Positions 13,761 to 22,171 of a DNA stretch of 22,172 nt are shown piece by piece. Under the pieces are notes generated by a model. That model ran no database searches and was not told the origin of the DNA. It saw only the letters and a list, made by a program, of their open reading frames with translations. The position numbers were made by a program, and so were the translations under genes. The first letter of the stretch is position 1; every line of letters begins with the position of its first letter. The stretch is from Candidatus Hodarchaeota archaeon (GTDB taxonomy: Archaea; Asgardarchaeota; Heimdallarchaeia; Hodarchaeales; Hodarchaeaceae), in contig JAEOSP010000351.1 in NCBI GenBank assembly GCA_016840305.1, forward strand, positions 1-22,172. Direction: 5' to 3'.

Positions 13761-15734
13761 ATGTCTACAATAATTGATATAGACCAGATATTCCAATTCT
13801 TTATTGTATTAACTTCAAACCAGATAAAAAAGACTTTTGATTTAGAAGAATCAGAAAAAATTCTAGCTCAATTCTCTAAAAGGTTTAATGAACTTTTTGA
13901 ACAATTAAAAGAGACAAAAAAAGATACTGAAATTTTTCAGGGAATCAATCCGATATTTGTAATATCCTTAGAGGAGTCTCTCCCTACTACTGAAAAAGAA
14001 AAAAAGCGATTAACGGAACATGTACTTGCAGTTTATAAAATGATGCTGAAAGATCTTGTACTAGAACCACAGAGACGATTTATGACATCCTCCAAAGATC
14101 CTTGGTCAACATTCATTGAGAATACGAGAACTGGGAATAAAAGAACATATGATAATGAATATTTCAAACTTCATGAGATCTCAGCTAGTGATAAAGAGTT
14201 TGCTTTTGACATTAACCGTTGTTTATATCAAGAAATTTTCAAAGAATTCGGACGTGAAGATCTAGGTCCAATCATGTGTGAGTATGATTCAATTATTGCT
14301 CATAATGTAGCAGAATGGGTAAGATTTGAACGTAAAGAGACTATTGCGGCAGGTTGTGACAGATGTACATTCAGATATTTCAGTATTAAGAAGAAATATT
14401 CTGATAATCCAGTGATTGATAGCATATACTCCTTTCTCAATATCATTGATAACTCTGATGAGATGTTAACAAGACAGGAAATTAATAAGAAAGGATTTGA
14501 TAAACAAGTTGATCTTGAAGATATAGTAAAACTCTACCAGTTCGTAAAGAACCATTCAGGACTTAAAACCTCAACAGAAAACGAGGAACTATTATTAGGG
14601 AATGTAAACAGTTATGAACAGTATGAGGAATGGAAATTACTTTTCAACCGTAAGATTTCCAAGAATAAAAGATCATATATAATCAGAAAGTTGCCCATTG
14701 TTCTTAAAGACGAGAAAATCAATCGATTAATTACAGATATTCTTGATAACCCTTATGAACTTGCATCCATTAAATGGGTCTGTCTTAACTATCTGCAGAA
14801 TCACTTTTCATCTCGTGTTGAGTTTGAGGTTGAGGGTGTCGATATATTCCAAGTAAATGTAGGTTTATTGGAGGAATTCAGATCTAAATTTCCTAAAATT
14901 TCTTTTGAAACCCGATCAATAGATAATACGAAGATAGTCCTTCAAGCTTTCGGTAAGGGGGTTCCAGAGTATAAATTAAAAGAACCTATTCAACTTTTAC
15001 GTAGAGAAATAGTCAAAGATTTTCCTGATGCAGGTATTTCACCTATTAGGCCTATTATATCTATTGATCCTGTAGCGAAGAAGTTTTTTGATATTTTTGA
15101 GGATTCCGATCAAGAATTCCAACTACGTGAATTGGCACTTAGAATTCTCATTAGCCGAGTTGGGGATAAGCTAGTTCCGTTCCTTAATATTGTGGCCGAA
15201 AATAAAGAAGATGATCAATTCCTAAGAGGGAGGGCTATAGACTCGCTTTCTTGGGTCACAAGCACTTTACCTAACGTATATACAACAAACGAAGATTTTA
15301 CTGATTTACCTAATCCAGTAAAGCGATCAATCATAGACTTCGTTGCAAGGCAGGGTACGGAGGAAGACTTGTTGCTAAATATCGCACACAATGAAAAAAA
15401 TGATGATATCATTCGAATCATTGCAATACGCAATTTACAAACGTATCAAGATCCGAAAGTGACAAATTTTCTGTTGAAATTCACAATTGATAAATTGAAT
15501 ACTGAACGATTAAGACAGGCTTCATTAGAAGCTCTTGAACAGCACAATGTTGACTATAAAGGCAAAATGCAGTTATTCGAGATTTTCACTGATCCAGGAG
15601 AGACTACATTCATACGGATGGAGGCTTTTGAAACTCTCAAAGAACTTGTCCTTGAACTCGAAAAAGACACTGCTAAATTAGATAATCCTGATTGGATTAC
15701 ATCAATTGGGATTAAACTGATTATGGTGGACTAA
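13761..15734 (+). CDS. ATC-hydrolase-like domain fused to HEAT-like repeats
   Basis: The protein has 657 residues. Residues about 85-210 match the L-2-amino-thiazoline-4-carboxylic acid (ATC) hydrolase family pattern. It has FDINRC (149-154), an EFGREDLGPIMCEYD segment (162-176, C173 and D176), RFERKETIAAG (188-198) and CTFRYF (202-207). The cysteines C154, C173 and C202 sit at family-conserved places. In bacteria the named enzyme opens a thiazoline ring on the way to cysteine, but most relatives have no known role. Residues about 210-430 are unassigned. Residues about 440-640 form repeated helix pairs (LRELALRIL, RGRAIDSLSWV, IRIIAIRNL, LRQASLEALEQ, IRMEAFETL), typical of HEAT or PBS-lyase repeats used for protein binding. 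No signal peptide or membrane helix is seen. The stop is two bases before the next ATG, so the two genes are translationally coupled and their products probably interact. Confidence 0.75.
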   Translation: MSTIIDIDQIFQFFIVLTSNQIKKTFDLEESEKILAQFSKRFNELFEQLKETKKDTEIFQGINPIFVISLEESLPTTEKEKKRLTEHVLAVYKMMLKDLVLEPQRRFMTSSKDPWSTFIENTRTGNKRTYDNEYFKLHEISASDKEFAFDINRCLYQEIFKEFGREDLGPIMCEYDSIIAHNVAEWVRFERKETIAAGCDRCTFRYFSIKKKYSDNPVIDSIYSFLNIIDNSDEMLTRQEINKKGFDKQVDLEDIVKLYQFVKNHSGLKTSTENEELLLGNVNSYEQYEEWKLLFNRKISKNKRSYIIRKLPIVLKDEKINRLITDILDNPYELASIKWVCLNYLQNHFSSRVEFEVEGVDIFQVNVGLLEEFRSKFPKISFETRSIDNTKIVLQAFGKGVPEYKLKEPIQLLRREIVKDFPDAGISPIRPIISIDPVAKKFFDIFEDSDQEFQLRELALRILISRVGDKLVPFLNIVAENKEDDQFLRGRAIDSLSWVTSTLPNVYTTNEDFTDLPNPVKRSIIDFVARQGTEEDLLLNIAHNEKNDDIIRIIAIRNLQTYQDPKVTNFLLKFTIDKLNTERLRQASLEALEQHNVDYKGKMQLFEIFTDPGETTFIRMEAFETLKELVLELEKDTAKLDNPDWITSIGIKLIMVD

Positions 15735-15736
15735 AG

Positions 15737-18547
15737 ATGAATTTTGACGTAGCAGTTAAAACAATACAGCTTTATTTAAACAAACAGAGCTTTTTACATG
15801 AAATTACTTCGATTGAGGATCTTAAACAATTACAAACTCCAGTTATTAGTTTAATACTTACAAAAAAACGAAATACCTTCCATATTTCTGACGAAATACT
15901 GTTTAGAAAAGGTATTTCCTTTTTAAATGACGATTGGGTGGATTATAAATCATTAGAAAAGGAAAAAGCTAGAATTAAACAGCTTCTCAAAGGTAAGGAA
16001 TTGAAAATAACTGAAAATCAACAAACAAAGCGTCTCATCATTAAATCATCAATTGACCTTTTCAACAACTTAGCTGAGGGTAAAATAATCAAATCGGGAT
16101 TCAGGGATCTCTTCGATAACTGTAAAGAAATAAAACTTGAAGATAGTATTCTCATCTTAAAGAGAAATCCAGAAACCTCAACATTCGACGAACTCTTACT
16201 AATTAGAGGACCCATGAATGATAAAACTACTGAATTACCCGATTTCTTAAGTTCAATAGAAAAAATTACTGAATTTTCCTATCAAAACACACCTCATACT
16301 CTTCCCCCAAGGGTGGATCATTTCCTTTCTTATCGGGTTTTGAAAAATACCAGCAAACTCAATTGGGATATGAACCAAATAAGAACGTATTTAGGATCTA
16401 TTTGGAATGAAAGAACTCCATCCACGGTTAACTCGCGTTTGAATCTTCTGTTTGAAAGTACCGTACTTTTAACAGAAAAAAATAAGGTCTTTAATAAATT
16501 CCTACAGGTTGATAAAGTACAAAAAAGAATGGTAGGTATTCCAAGTAATTTCATCTTAGGAGTGTGCGGAGGTTATGCTAGGGGTGAATTTTCTGATACT
16601 TCTGATTTGGATATGCTTCTGATACATGAAGGTAACAATCAACAATTCCGACAAGTAGGTGAAGCTCTCAATCAAGTATTACAACATGTTCCTAATCTTG
16701 AGTTATGCAAATTAGAGAACCTAGTTAACCTAAATTTTCACGAAAATTCGATTCCAAATCTTTTAAAGGCGTTCATTACAGGTGATGAACATTTCCTTGA
16801 GCTGAGTCAGAGAAAAGGACTCGACGAGATGTTAAGTAACATTGAAACACTGCGTAAGACTCCAGTATCTCCTGAAGAAAGAAAAGATGGCATTAGTAAA
16901 TATTGTTGGTCAATTTACAAATCTATAGTCAATATGGTTCCCATTTATGAAAAGCCCATTGGAAAAGGGAAGTTTCTAAGGGAACGGATCACCAAAATGA
17001 CCAAGAGTGAAATCCATGATATAATTCCAATTCTTCTTCGAGTTACCCCATCGCTCAAAGACGACAACAATTCTCTAGGTGAAAACCTACGAGTATGTCA
17101 GCCTTTTCTGTACGATTCAGTCTTTAAGACCTATTCTGTTATCACTGCTTTGCAGGATCTTAGTACAATTTTAGCCATTCTTACCAATACTACTTTTAAT
17201 TCTTCTACTATTGATAGGTTTAAGATAGCGATTGAGAAGAAAATATTATCTGAAGAACAGGGAATTAAATTAATTCAAGGATATAAGTGTTTTTCAGAAA
17301 CAAAATACAAATTAAATAAAGAAATGCCCATTGAAGCTGTAGAACACATAAATGAGGAAATTAAAATAATCTTAAAGGAAGCGTATAATAACCTAATTCA
17401 AGGTTTAGGTCCAAAAGAAGTTGTTGAGGAAAGTATAAACATTGCTTATCCTCTTCTTATTTTTAGCGACCTTCATTGGGGTTTAAACAGTAAATTAGCT
17501 GAGCAATCCCTCATTAAAGTAAAGAGAGTTTGCGAAGAGCATCATGTTCGATCTATCATTATTGCTGGTGATGTTCTAAACGTTGATCGTGTTAATGAAC
17601 TAGAAAAATCCGATAAAGAAGGTATCTCTCTTCTCAACGAACTATCACGAATTCAAAATTCTCTAGGAGATCAAAGGATACATATTTTATCTGGTAATCA
17701 TGATCCTGAATCCTTTTATAATAGGTTCAGTAGTAAAATGATCAATGAGTTAGATATTCATTTTTTAGGTAAAATCTACAAGAATGATCAAATCTGGATT
17801 GAACATGGTGATCTAGATTTTTGGAGCAATTTTACTCCCCCATTAAATGAATATGTTTCCACTTATAGAGAGAAAAATCAGATAAAAAATCAGAAAATTA
17901 TTGTTGGCCACAATCACCGTGTCCATGAGGATATAGGATCAGGATTTTATGCTAATGGCTCCATTGGAAAATCTTTTTCCTCGATATTAGTAACAGAAAA
18001 CTCGATTGAGCTATTAAAGTTACCTATAGAATACTCTATCAACTTTGATGAAATATTGACAGAATATTCGGAAATAATAAATGCAGACACTTCAATCAAT
18101 GAATATGTACAAGAAAATTTTGGATTAGTTGAATGGAACCAATATACCACCAGCTTAGCTGAGAATGGTACCTCTCAAAAGAAGACATGGATTGTAACAG
18201 AGAAAAGTGAACCTACTGGAATAATCCCTTTCAATAGAGTTGAAAAAGTAAGTAAATTGGAGAATATCCAGGTCTTTGAAGTCGCTTTTCCAATAAATTA
18301 TTCTTTCAAGATGGATCAAACTCTGAAAGAAGTATGGGCAGTATTTTCTGTTACTGGTGATTCAATACTCCCCGTCTTGAATCAAGAAAAAGAGATAGTA
18401 GGGACATTATCTATCTTCAGTGTTCCCAAACCGCAAAAGGAACATGCTGAAACTAAAGAAGCTGAAATCGATGAAAAAATGAAGAGTGTCGGGGACTTTT
18501 TGGTGGAGAAACTTCTTGGCAAACAAGAGAAAAAAAAAGGAAATTAG
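15737..18547 (+). CDS. Nucleotidyltransferase - metallophosphoesterase - CBS fusion protein (GlnD/DUF294-like)
   Basis: The protein has 936 residues. Residues 1-200 are unassigned. About 235-360 is a GlnD/DUF294-type nucleotidyltransferase: GGYARGEFSDTSDLDMLL (278-295) carries the GG and the metal-binding D290 and D292, and LLKAFITGDEHFLEL (342-356) follows as in GlnD relatives. About 370-555 is helical, and TIDRFKIAIEKKILSEEQ (491-508) resembles the DUF294 C-terminal region. About 570-760 is a calcineurin-type phosphoesterase with all five motifs: D578-x-H580, G611-D612, GNHD 653-656, H690 (EHGD) and GHNH 724-727. About 785-895 looks like a CBS pair (WIVTE, TGIIPFNRV, then SILPVLNQEKEIVGTLSI). 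The tail is charged. It could attach and remove a nucleotide on a target or handle a nucleotide signal, with the CBS part as sensor. The start ATG follows GGTGGA in the upstream gene, two bases after that gene's stop. Confidence 0.85.
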   Translation: MNFDVAVKTIQLYLNKQSFLHEITSIEDLKQLQTPVISLILTKKRNTFHISDEILFRKGISFLNDDWVDYKSLEKEKARIKQLLKGKELKITENQQTKRLIIKSSIDLFNNLAEGKIIKSGFRDLFDNCKEIKLEDSILILKRNPETSTFDELLLIRGPMNDKTTELPDFLSSIEKITEFSYQNTPHTLPPRVDHFLSYRVLKNTSKLNWDMNQIRTYLGSIWNERTPSTVNSRLNLLFESTVLLTEKNKVFNKFLQVDKVQKRMVGIPSNFILGVCGGYARGEFSDTSDLDMLLIHEGNNQQFRQVGEALNQVLQHVPNLELCKLENLVNLNFHENSIPNLLKAFITGDEHFLELSQRKGLDEMLSNIETLRKTPVSPEERKDGISKYCWSIYKSIVNMVPIYEKPIGKGKFLRERITKMTKSEIHDIIPILLRVTPSLKDDNNSLGENLRVCQPFLYDSVFKTYSVITALQDLSTILAILTNTTFNSSTIDRFKIAIEKKILSEEQGIKLIQGYKCFSETKYKLNKEMPIEAVEHINEEIKIILKEAYNNLIQGLGPKEVVEESINIAYPLLIFSDLHWGLNSKLAEQSLIKVKRVCEEHHVRSIIIAGDVLNVDRVNELEKSDKEGISLLNELSRIQNSLGDQRIHILSGNHDPESFYNRFSSKMINELDIHFLGKIYKNDQIWIEHGDLDFWSNFTPPLNEYVSTYREKNQIKNQKIIVGHNHRVHEDIGSGFYANGSIGKSFSSILVTENSIELLKLPIEYSINFDEILTEYSEIINADTSINEYVQENFGLVEWNQYTTSLAENGTSQKKTWIVTEKSEPTGIIPFNRVEKVSKLENIQVFEVAFPINYSFKMDQTLKEVWAVFSVTGDSILPVLNQEKEIVGTLSIFSVPKPQKEHAETKEAEIDEKMKSVGDFLVEKLLGKQEKKKGN

Positions 18548-18586
18548 AGTATTCTTGTTAATAGATTCAACTTCAATCGCTTAATA

Positions 18587-19528
18587 CTATTCATTATTTC
18601 TTTTATTCCAAACATAAACAATATATTGATTTGTTTCAGTGAATCCAAGAGATGCATAGAGTTTCGAAGCATTGCTGTTATCAAGGGTGACATCTAACTC
18701 AATTTTGGGAGAGGATGGTTCATTTTTAATGAATTCCTTCAAACTAAAAGCCATTATCTGTTTCCCCAACCCTTTATTTTTCTCAGTATTGGATACTACA
18801 ATTTCTGGTATATAACCAACCTCATTTGCTAATAATGTTAAGAAGCAAACTGCTATTGGCTTCCCATCTTTCTCAATGACTTTACTGAGATGGGGATTGA
18901 ATTTCCCATATTGATTACTTTCAATTCCATTTAGGAGATCCATACATCCTTTTATACCATTCCAATTCTCCCATATCAATCCATCTGGATGATTTTTATT
19001 GAAATGAGATAATGACATTACTTCAGCTAAACTTTCTTTGTCTTCAATCTTGTATTCTCTAAATTTATAACCAGGAGGAAGAGTAGGTTCAGCTAAGGAT
19101 TCTAAAGATCCTTGATTAATCCTCATTCGTGCTCGCTTGAAGGATAGAAAATTGTTTTTATCCATATGCAGGGCTAGGAGTTCAGAAACTGAACCCATGT
19201 ATTTCACTGATTGAGATACTTTCTTCAATTTGGAAAAAGCTTCATCGAAAAGGTCTAGTTCAACCATAGTGAGTTTCATTTCTTCTATCAAATATTCATT
19301 AAGAATTATATTCATTCCAGCGGCATTAAGATTAATTACTACAAAACCAATGACTTCATTGTTTAGAAATTTTGCATAAATTTCTATTGATTTCTTTTTC
19401 AACCCTTCATCTAATCTATCCTTTAATGGATATTTTGGACGATTAAATTTCTCATTTAAATATTGTAAGTACCCAGTTATTGTTGAATCCAATAAATCTA
19501 ATTCTTTACTTGTTATCCTCTTAATCAC
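18587..19528 (-). CDS. Two-domain GNAT-family N-acetyltransferase
   Basis: This 313-residue protein has a GNAT domain at about 153-310. It contains the strand YIPEIVVS and the acetyl-CoA motif KNKGLGKQI (250-258, R/K-x-x-G-x-G type), then IELDVTLDNSNASKLYASLGF (277-297), the classical last strand and helix. The N-terminal half has a strand pair, EVIGFVVINLNAAG (58-71), suggesting a second GNAT-like half without a CoA motif, as in the acetyltransferase gene at 3253-4173. The acceptor is unknown. The start is GTG at 19528 with GAGGAA about seven bases upstream. It converges on the nucleotidyltransferase-phosphoesterase gene with a 39-base gap and appears to be transcribed alone. Confidence 0.82.
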   Translation of the reverse strand: MIKRITSKELDLLDSTITGYLQYLNEKFNRPKYPLKDRLDEGLKKKSIEIYAKFLNNEVIGFVVINLNAAGMNIILNEYLIEEMKLTMVELDLFDEAFSKLKKVSQSVKYMGSVSELLALHMDKNNFLSFKRARMRINQGSLESLAEPTLPPGYKFREYKIEDKESLAEVMSLSHFNKNHPDGLIWENWNGIKGCMDLLNGIESNQYGKFNPHLSKVIEKDGKPIAVCFLTLLANEVGYIPEIVVSNTEKNKGLGKQIMAFSLKEFIKNEPSSPKIELDVTLDNSNASKLYASLGFTETNQYIVYVWNKRNNE

Positions 19529-19775
19529 TTCAATTCCTCAGACAAAAATAAATTTAAAGAATAAACTGTCCGATAAACAAGGAAGATTTATCCAAATATA
19601 TAGCTACTTTTCATGGCAATCCAGTAGATACTATTTACTACTAATATCTTCCTTAAAAAAACTAAATATTCAGTTATAATAATTCTTATTGAACCAATCA
19701 GTTTCAGTCACAACTTTGTGGGACAAAAGTCTTGGATTTCTGTCCCATTTCAAATCACTTTTTAACAGACACAAC

Positions 19776-19785
19776 GTTTATATTT
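19776..19785 (+). promoter_or_regulatory. TATA-like box for the seven-helix membrane protein gene
   Basis: GTTTATATTT lies about 43-52 bases before the GTG at 19828. Normal archaeal spacing puts the transcription start near 19806, leaving a leader of about 20 bases that contains the strong ribosome site. If used, this promoter lies downstream of the TTG at 19732, so that longer start could not be translated from this transcript. Confidence 0.4.
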
Positions 19786-19811
19786 CTGAAAAATGAATAT
19801 AAGACTGAGTT

Positions 19812-19820
19812 AAGGAGGAT
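19812..19820 (+). promoter_or_regulatory. Strong Shine-Dalgarno site that decides the start at GTG 19828
   Basis: AAGGAGGAT is the best ribosome-binding sequence seen in the window and ends seven bases before GTG 19828. The TTG at 19732 has no comparable site. Together with the TATA-like box inside the longer reading, it supports the shorter protein. Confidence 0.7.
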
Positions 19821-19827
19821 AAGGCAA

Positions 19828-20724
19828 GTGTCATCTGGAATTGCAAGAATCAGAGAGAGTAAATATTTCCCTTATGCAATTATTGTCTATTTAGGGTATC
19901 TTATCGTCTTATTTATCCTAGCCATTCCATACATATCTGATTTCATTCCTTTATTTTCAAAAACTGAAATATCTGCTGATGAGTTATATCAAAGCCCTAT
20001 TCTCCCTTTAGGAATAGCTATTTTCATACCTTTGGTAATCGCATATATCGTGGTAGATTATAGATCTATTTTCGATTTAATTAAAAGGATGTTTATTCCT
20101 TTTAAAGAATTGAATCGGCATATTACTGCATTCACCACCCTTTATCTACTAGTTCAACTTGTATTTAATGCAATAGTTGTGGTTTTTCTTGTTTTAGTCG
20201 AACCAAATTTGCAGAATTTTTCTAATTACACAGCAGAGTCCACTTTCTTAATCTGGTTAATTGGTTGTGGATCTAGTGTAGTAATTATCCTTTTGGACTC
20301 GTATATTGGTTGGAAGTGGGTAAAAACTGGTCTAAAGCAGCCAAATGGGTTACATTGGGTATTAAGTTATATTATATATCTTATAGCGGTCGGAATAACC
20401 GTAATAATAATTGAAATTTTCAATCCATCAACAAAAGAAATTCTACTTTGGCCGATTGTAGGAATAGTAATGGTTGGTGCATTGAGTTATTTTATTGTCA
20501 CATCTGGTTTATTTGTTCTAGGACTTGAAACAGTGCTAGCACCTTATACCACGAGCCAAAGTGATGCTTGGGTAGGATTGGTTTTTATGGCGGGTATTTT
20601 CCTCATAGGATTTAGCATATTGTTACTCTTTATTCATATGCTAACGTTTTATTCAGGTATTTTCATTGCTAACTGGCAAAATAGGAATATTAGAAGAGGA
20701 AATGACCAAAGTGACCTAGTTTAA
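19828..20724 (+). CDS. Seven-helix membrane protein of unknown function
   Basis: The protein has 298 residues from the GTG at 19828. Seven hydrophobic segments lie near residues 14-36, 58-77, 99-124, 140-160, 175-197, 205-230 and 248-275. A short basic N-terminus and a polar C-terminus (WQNRNIRRGNDQSDLV) follow the positive-inside pattern. I do not recognise the family, and no transport or enzymatic motif stands out. An in-frame TTG at 19732 would add 32 residues (MDFCPISNHF...) that are neither membrane-like nor supported by a ribosome site. The gene converges on the aminotransferase gene. Confidence 0.72.
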   Translation: MSSGIARIRESKYFPYAIIVYLGYLIVLFILAIPYISDFIPLFSKTEISADELYQSPILPLGIAIFIPLVIAYIVVDYRSIFDLIKRMFIPFKELNRHITAFTTLYLLVQLVFNAIVVVFLVLVEPNLQNFSNYTAESTFLIWLIGCGSSVVIILLDSYIGWKWVKTGLKQPNGLHWVLSYIIYLIAVGITVIIIEIFNPSTKEILLWPIVGIVMVGALSYFIVTSGLFVLGLETVLAPYTTSQSDAWVGLVFMAGIFLIGFSILLLFIHMLTFYSGIFIANWQNRNIRRGNDQSDLV

Positions 20725-20779
20725 ACTTTTTCAGGGATTTACTACGTTGATACAGCCGTTAATGAACTTAACAGGCTCA

Positions 20780-22072
20780 TTATTCATTTAAAGAAGAGGT
20801 AAATTCTTTAAGAATATCACATGAAACCACTAAATTTGGAGCAAATTCATTCACAAATTTTAAAGGATTCTTATCTATTTTAGAAGCTCTCTCCCTGTAT
20901 TCATTTAGCACGAGACTGCCATCATAATCAACTGTGGATAATCGAAGACAGAGATTATTTTTTGGCATCCCGAACTCTGATCCAGGTAATGAGGCTAAAT
21001 TGTATTTTTCAAGCAAAAATTCAGCTAATTGTTTTGATGTAGTTATATCCATTCTTTTGAGAATTTCTTTTTTGTCATTCCAATCTGGAAAAAGGTAAAA
21101 TCCTCCTTTTGGAGAAACACATGAAATTGCCGCCTCTATCAAGCGATTATACACGTAGTTCGTCATCATTTCATGGATTCGTGTGCAGATTTGAATATGT
21201 CCTAATATTTCTTCATCTGGAGAATATGCATCGATTGCTGCATGTTGAATGGGAGAGGATGCTGAAGACCAAATTTCACTGTTAATTGATAGAATTGATT
21301 TTTTAACATCATCATTACCTTTTGGAAGTAAAAGAACACCTAAACGGTATCCACCTAGTGATCGATCCTTTGAAATTCCTCCAGTAATTATTGTGCCTTC
21401 TGGGTAATATTCTACGAGAGAATGGTGTTCTTGACAATTATAACTAACCAAGGAATAAATTTCGTCTGAAATAACAATTATATTATTCTTTCTTAAGATT
21501 GGGACTAATTCCTTAAGTTGTTCTTTCGTGTATGATTGTCCAGTCGGATTATTAGGATAATTCAATAACAATAGCTTCTGTCTAGATGTATCTAAGTCAA
21601 TTTTTTCTAGTGAAGCTTCTAATAAAGATGGAGTTAGAAGATAGGAGGATTCAGGAGAGGATTCAATATATACCACCTTTTTATGGACTAAATAGGCTTG
21701 ATGTTGGTAACTTACCCATGATGGTGTTGGCAATAATAGAGGTCCATCTAGGACTGCCATTATGTGGTAAATGAGTGATTTACTACCTAGAGCAACAATC
21801 ACCTCTTCTGGTGCGAATTTAAAATTGAAAACTTTTTTATAAAAATAACAAATTTGTTTCCTTAAATCAAAGATTCCTTGAGTAGGAGAATAATACTTCT
21901 TATCAGCATGAATGCAGAGTGCTCTCTTAATTCTATCCAGTACAGGAAATGGTGATTCTCCAAATCCCATATGATAGATTTCTTGTCCTTGCTTCCGTTT
22001 ATTAACAACTAATTCATTCATTGCTAACGTTGCTGAAGGTTTGAGTTTGCTTATTTCAGGCACAATTTCCAT
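20780..22072 (-). CDS. PLP-dependent aminotransferase, class I/II (AspC-like)
   Basis: This 430-residue fold-type I enzyme shows LPTPSWVSY (114-122, W119 expected to stack on the cofactor), NYPNNPTG (171-178, N175), SDEIY (202-206; D203 pairs with the pyridine nitrogen, Y206 with the cofactor), GGISKDRSLGGYRLG (231-245, Schiff-base lysine K235) and LCLRLS with R377, which should bind the substrate carboxylate. The family moves amino groups between amino acids and 2-oxo acids. The motif set fits the aspartate, aromatic and alanine aminotransferase branch, but the substrate is not decidable by eye. Length is slightly above average because of a C-terminal extension after about residue 400. The start is the ATG at 22072 with no obvious ribosome site, so it may be leaderless. 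Confidence 0.9.
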   Translation of the reverse strand: MEIVPEISKLKPSATLAMNELVVNKRKQGQEIYHMGFGESPFPVLDRIKRALCIHADKKYYSPTQGIFDLRKQICYFYKKVFNFKFAPEEVIVALGSKSLIYHIMAVLDGPLLLPTPSWVSYQHQAYLVHKKVVYIESSPESSYLLTPSLLEASLEKIDLDTSRQKLLLLNYPNNPTGQSYTKEQLKELVPILRKNNIIVISDEIYSLVSYNCQEHHSLVEYYPEGTIITGGISKDRSLGGYRLGVLLLPKGNDDVKKSILSINSEIWSSASSPIQHAAIDAYSPDEEILGHIQICTRIHEMMTNYVYNRLIEAAISCVSPKGGFYLFPDWNDKKEILKRMDITTSKQLAEFLLEKYNLASLPGSEFGMPKNNLCLRLSTVDYDGSLVLNEYRERASKIDKNPLKFVNEFAPNLVVSCDILKEFTSSLNE

Positions 22073-22105
22073 GATTTGTCAATTCCCATGAATCTAGAAG
22101 GATTT

Positions 22106-22171
22106 CTAAAGGTTTAGGTTTTCCACTACTTGTGTATATTTTCTTGATAAAATTATCTCAGTAAGGTCCCA
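22106..22171 (-). CDS. Possible C-terminal tail of a gene entering from the right edge
   Basis: One minus-strand frame is open from the right edge for 21 codons (ending TQVVENLNL) before a TAG at 22108-22106. The other two minus-strand frames stop within six codons. The composition is protein-like, but 21 open codons are common by chance, and only the neighbouring sequence outside the window can decide. If real, it would be an upstream neighbour of the aminotransferase gene, 33 bases away. Confidence 0.2.
   Translation of the reverse strand, partial: WDLTEIILSRKYTQVVENLNL

Noticed and set aside
1668..15734. A functional link between the cysteine synthase-family gene and the ATC-hydrolase-like domain (both tied to cysteine chemistry)
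   Set aside because: They are about 11 kb apart in separate transcription units, and the ATC-like domain is fused to repeats that suggest a different role.
13761..18547. Reading the HEAT / nucleotidyltransferase pair as a toxin-antitoxin or phage-defence system
   Set aside because: The transferase is of the large GlnD/DUF294 type rather than a small MNT/HEPN pair, and there are no mobile-element, restriction or other defence genes nearby. It remains possible, but the sequence gives no direct support.
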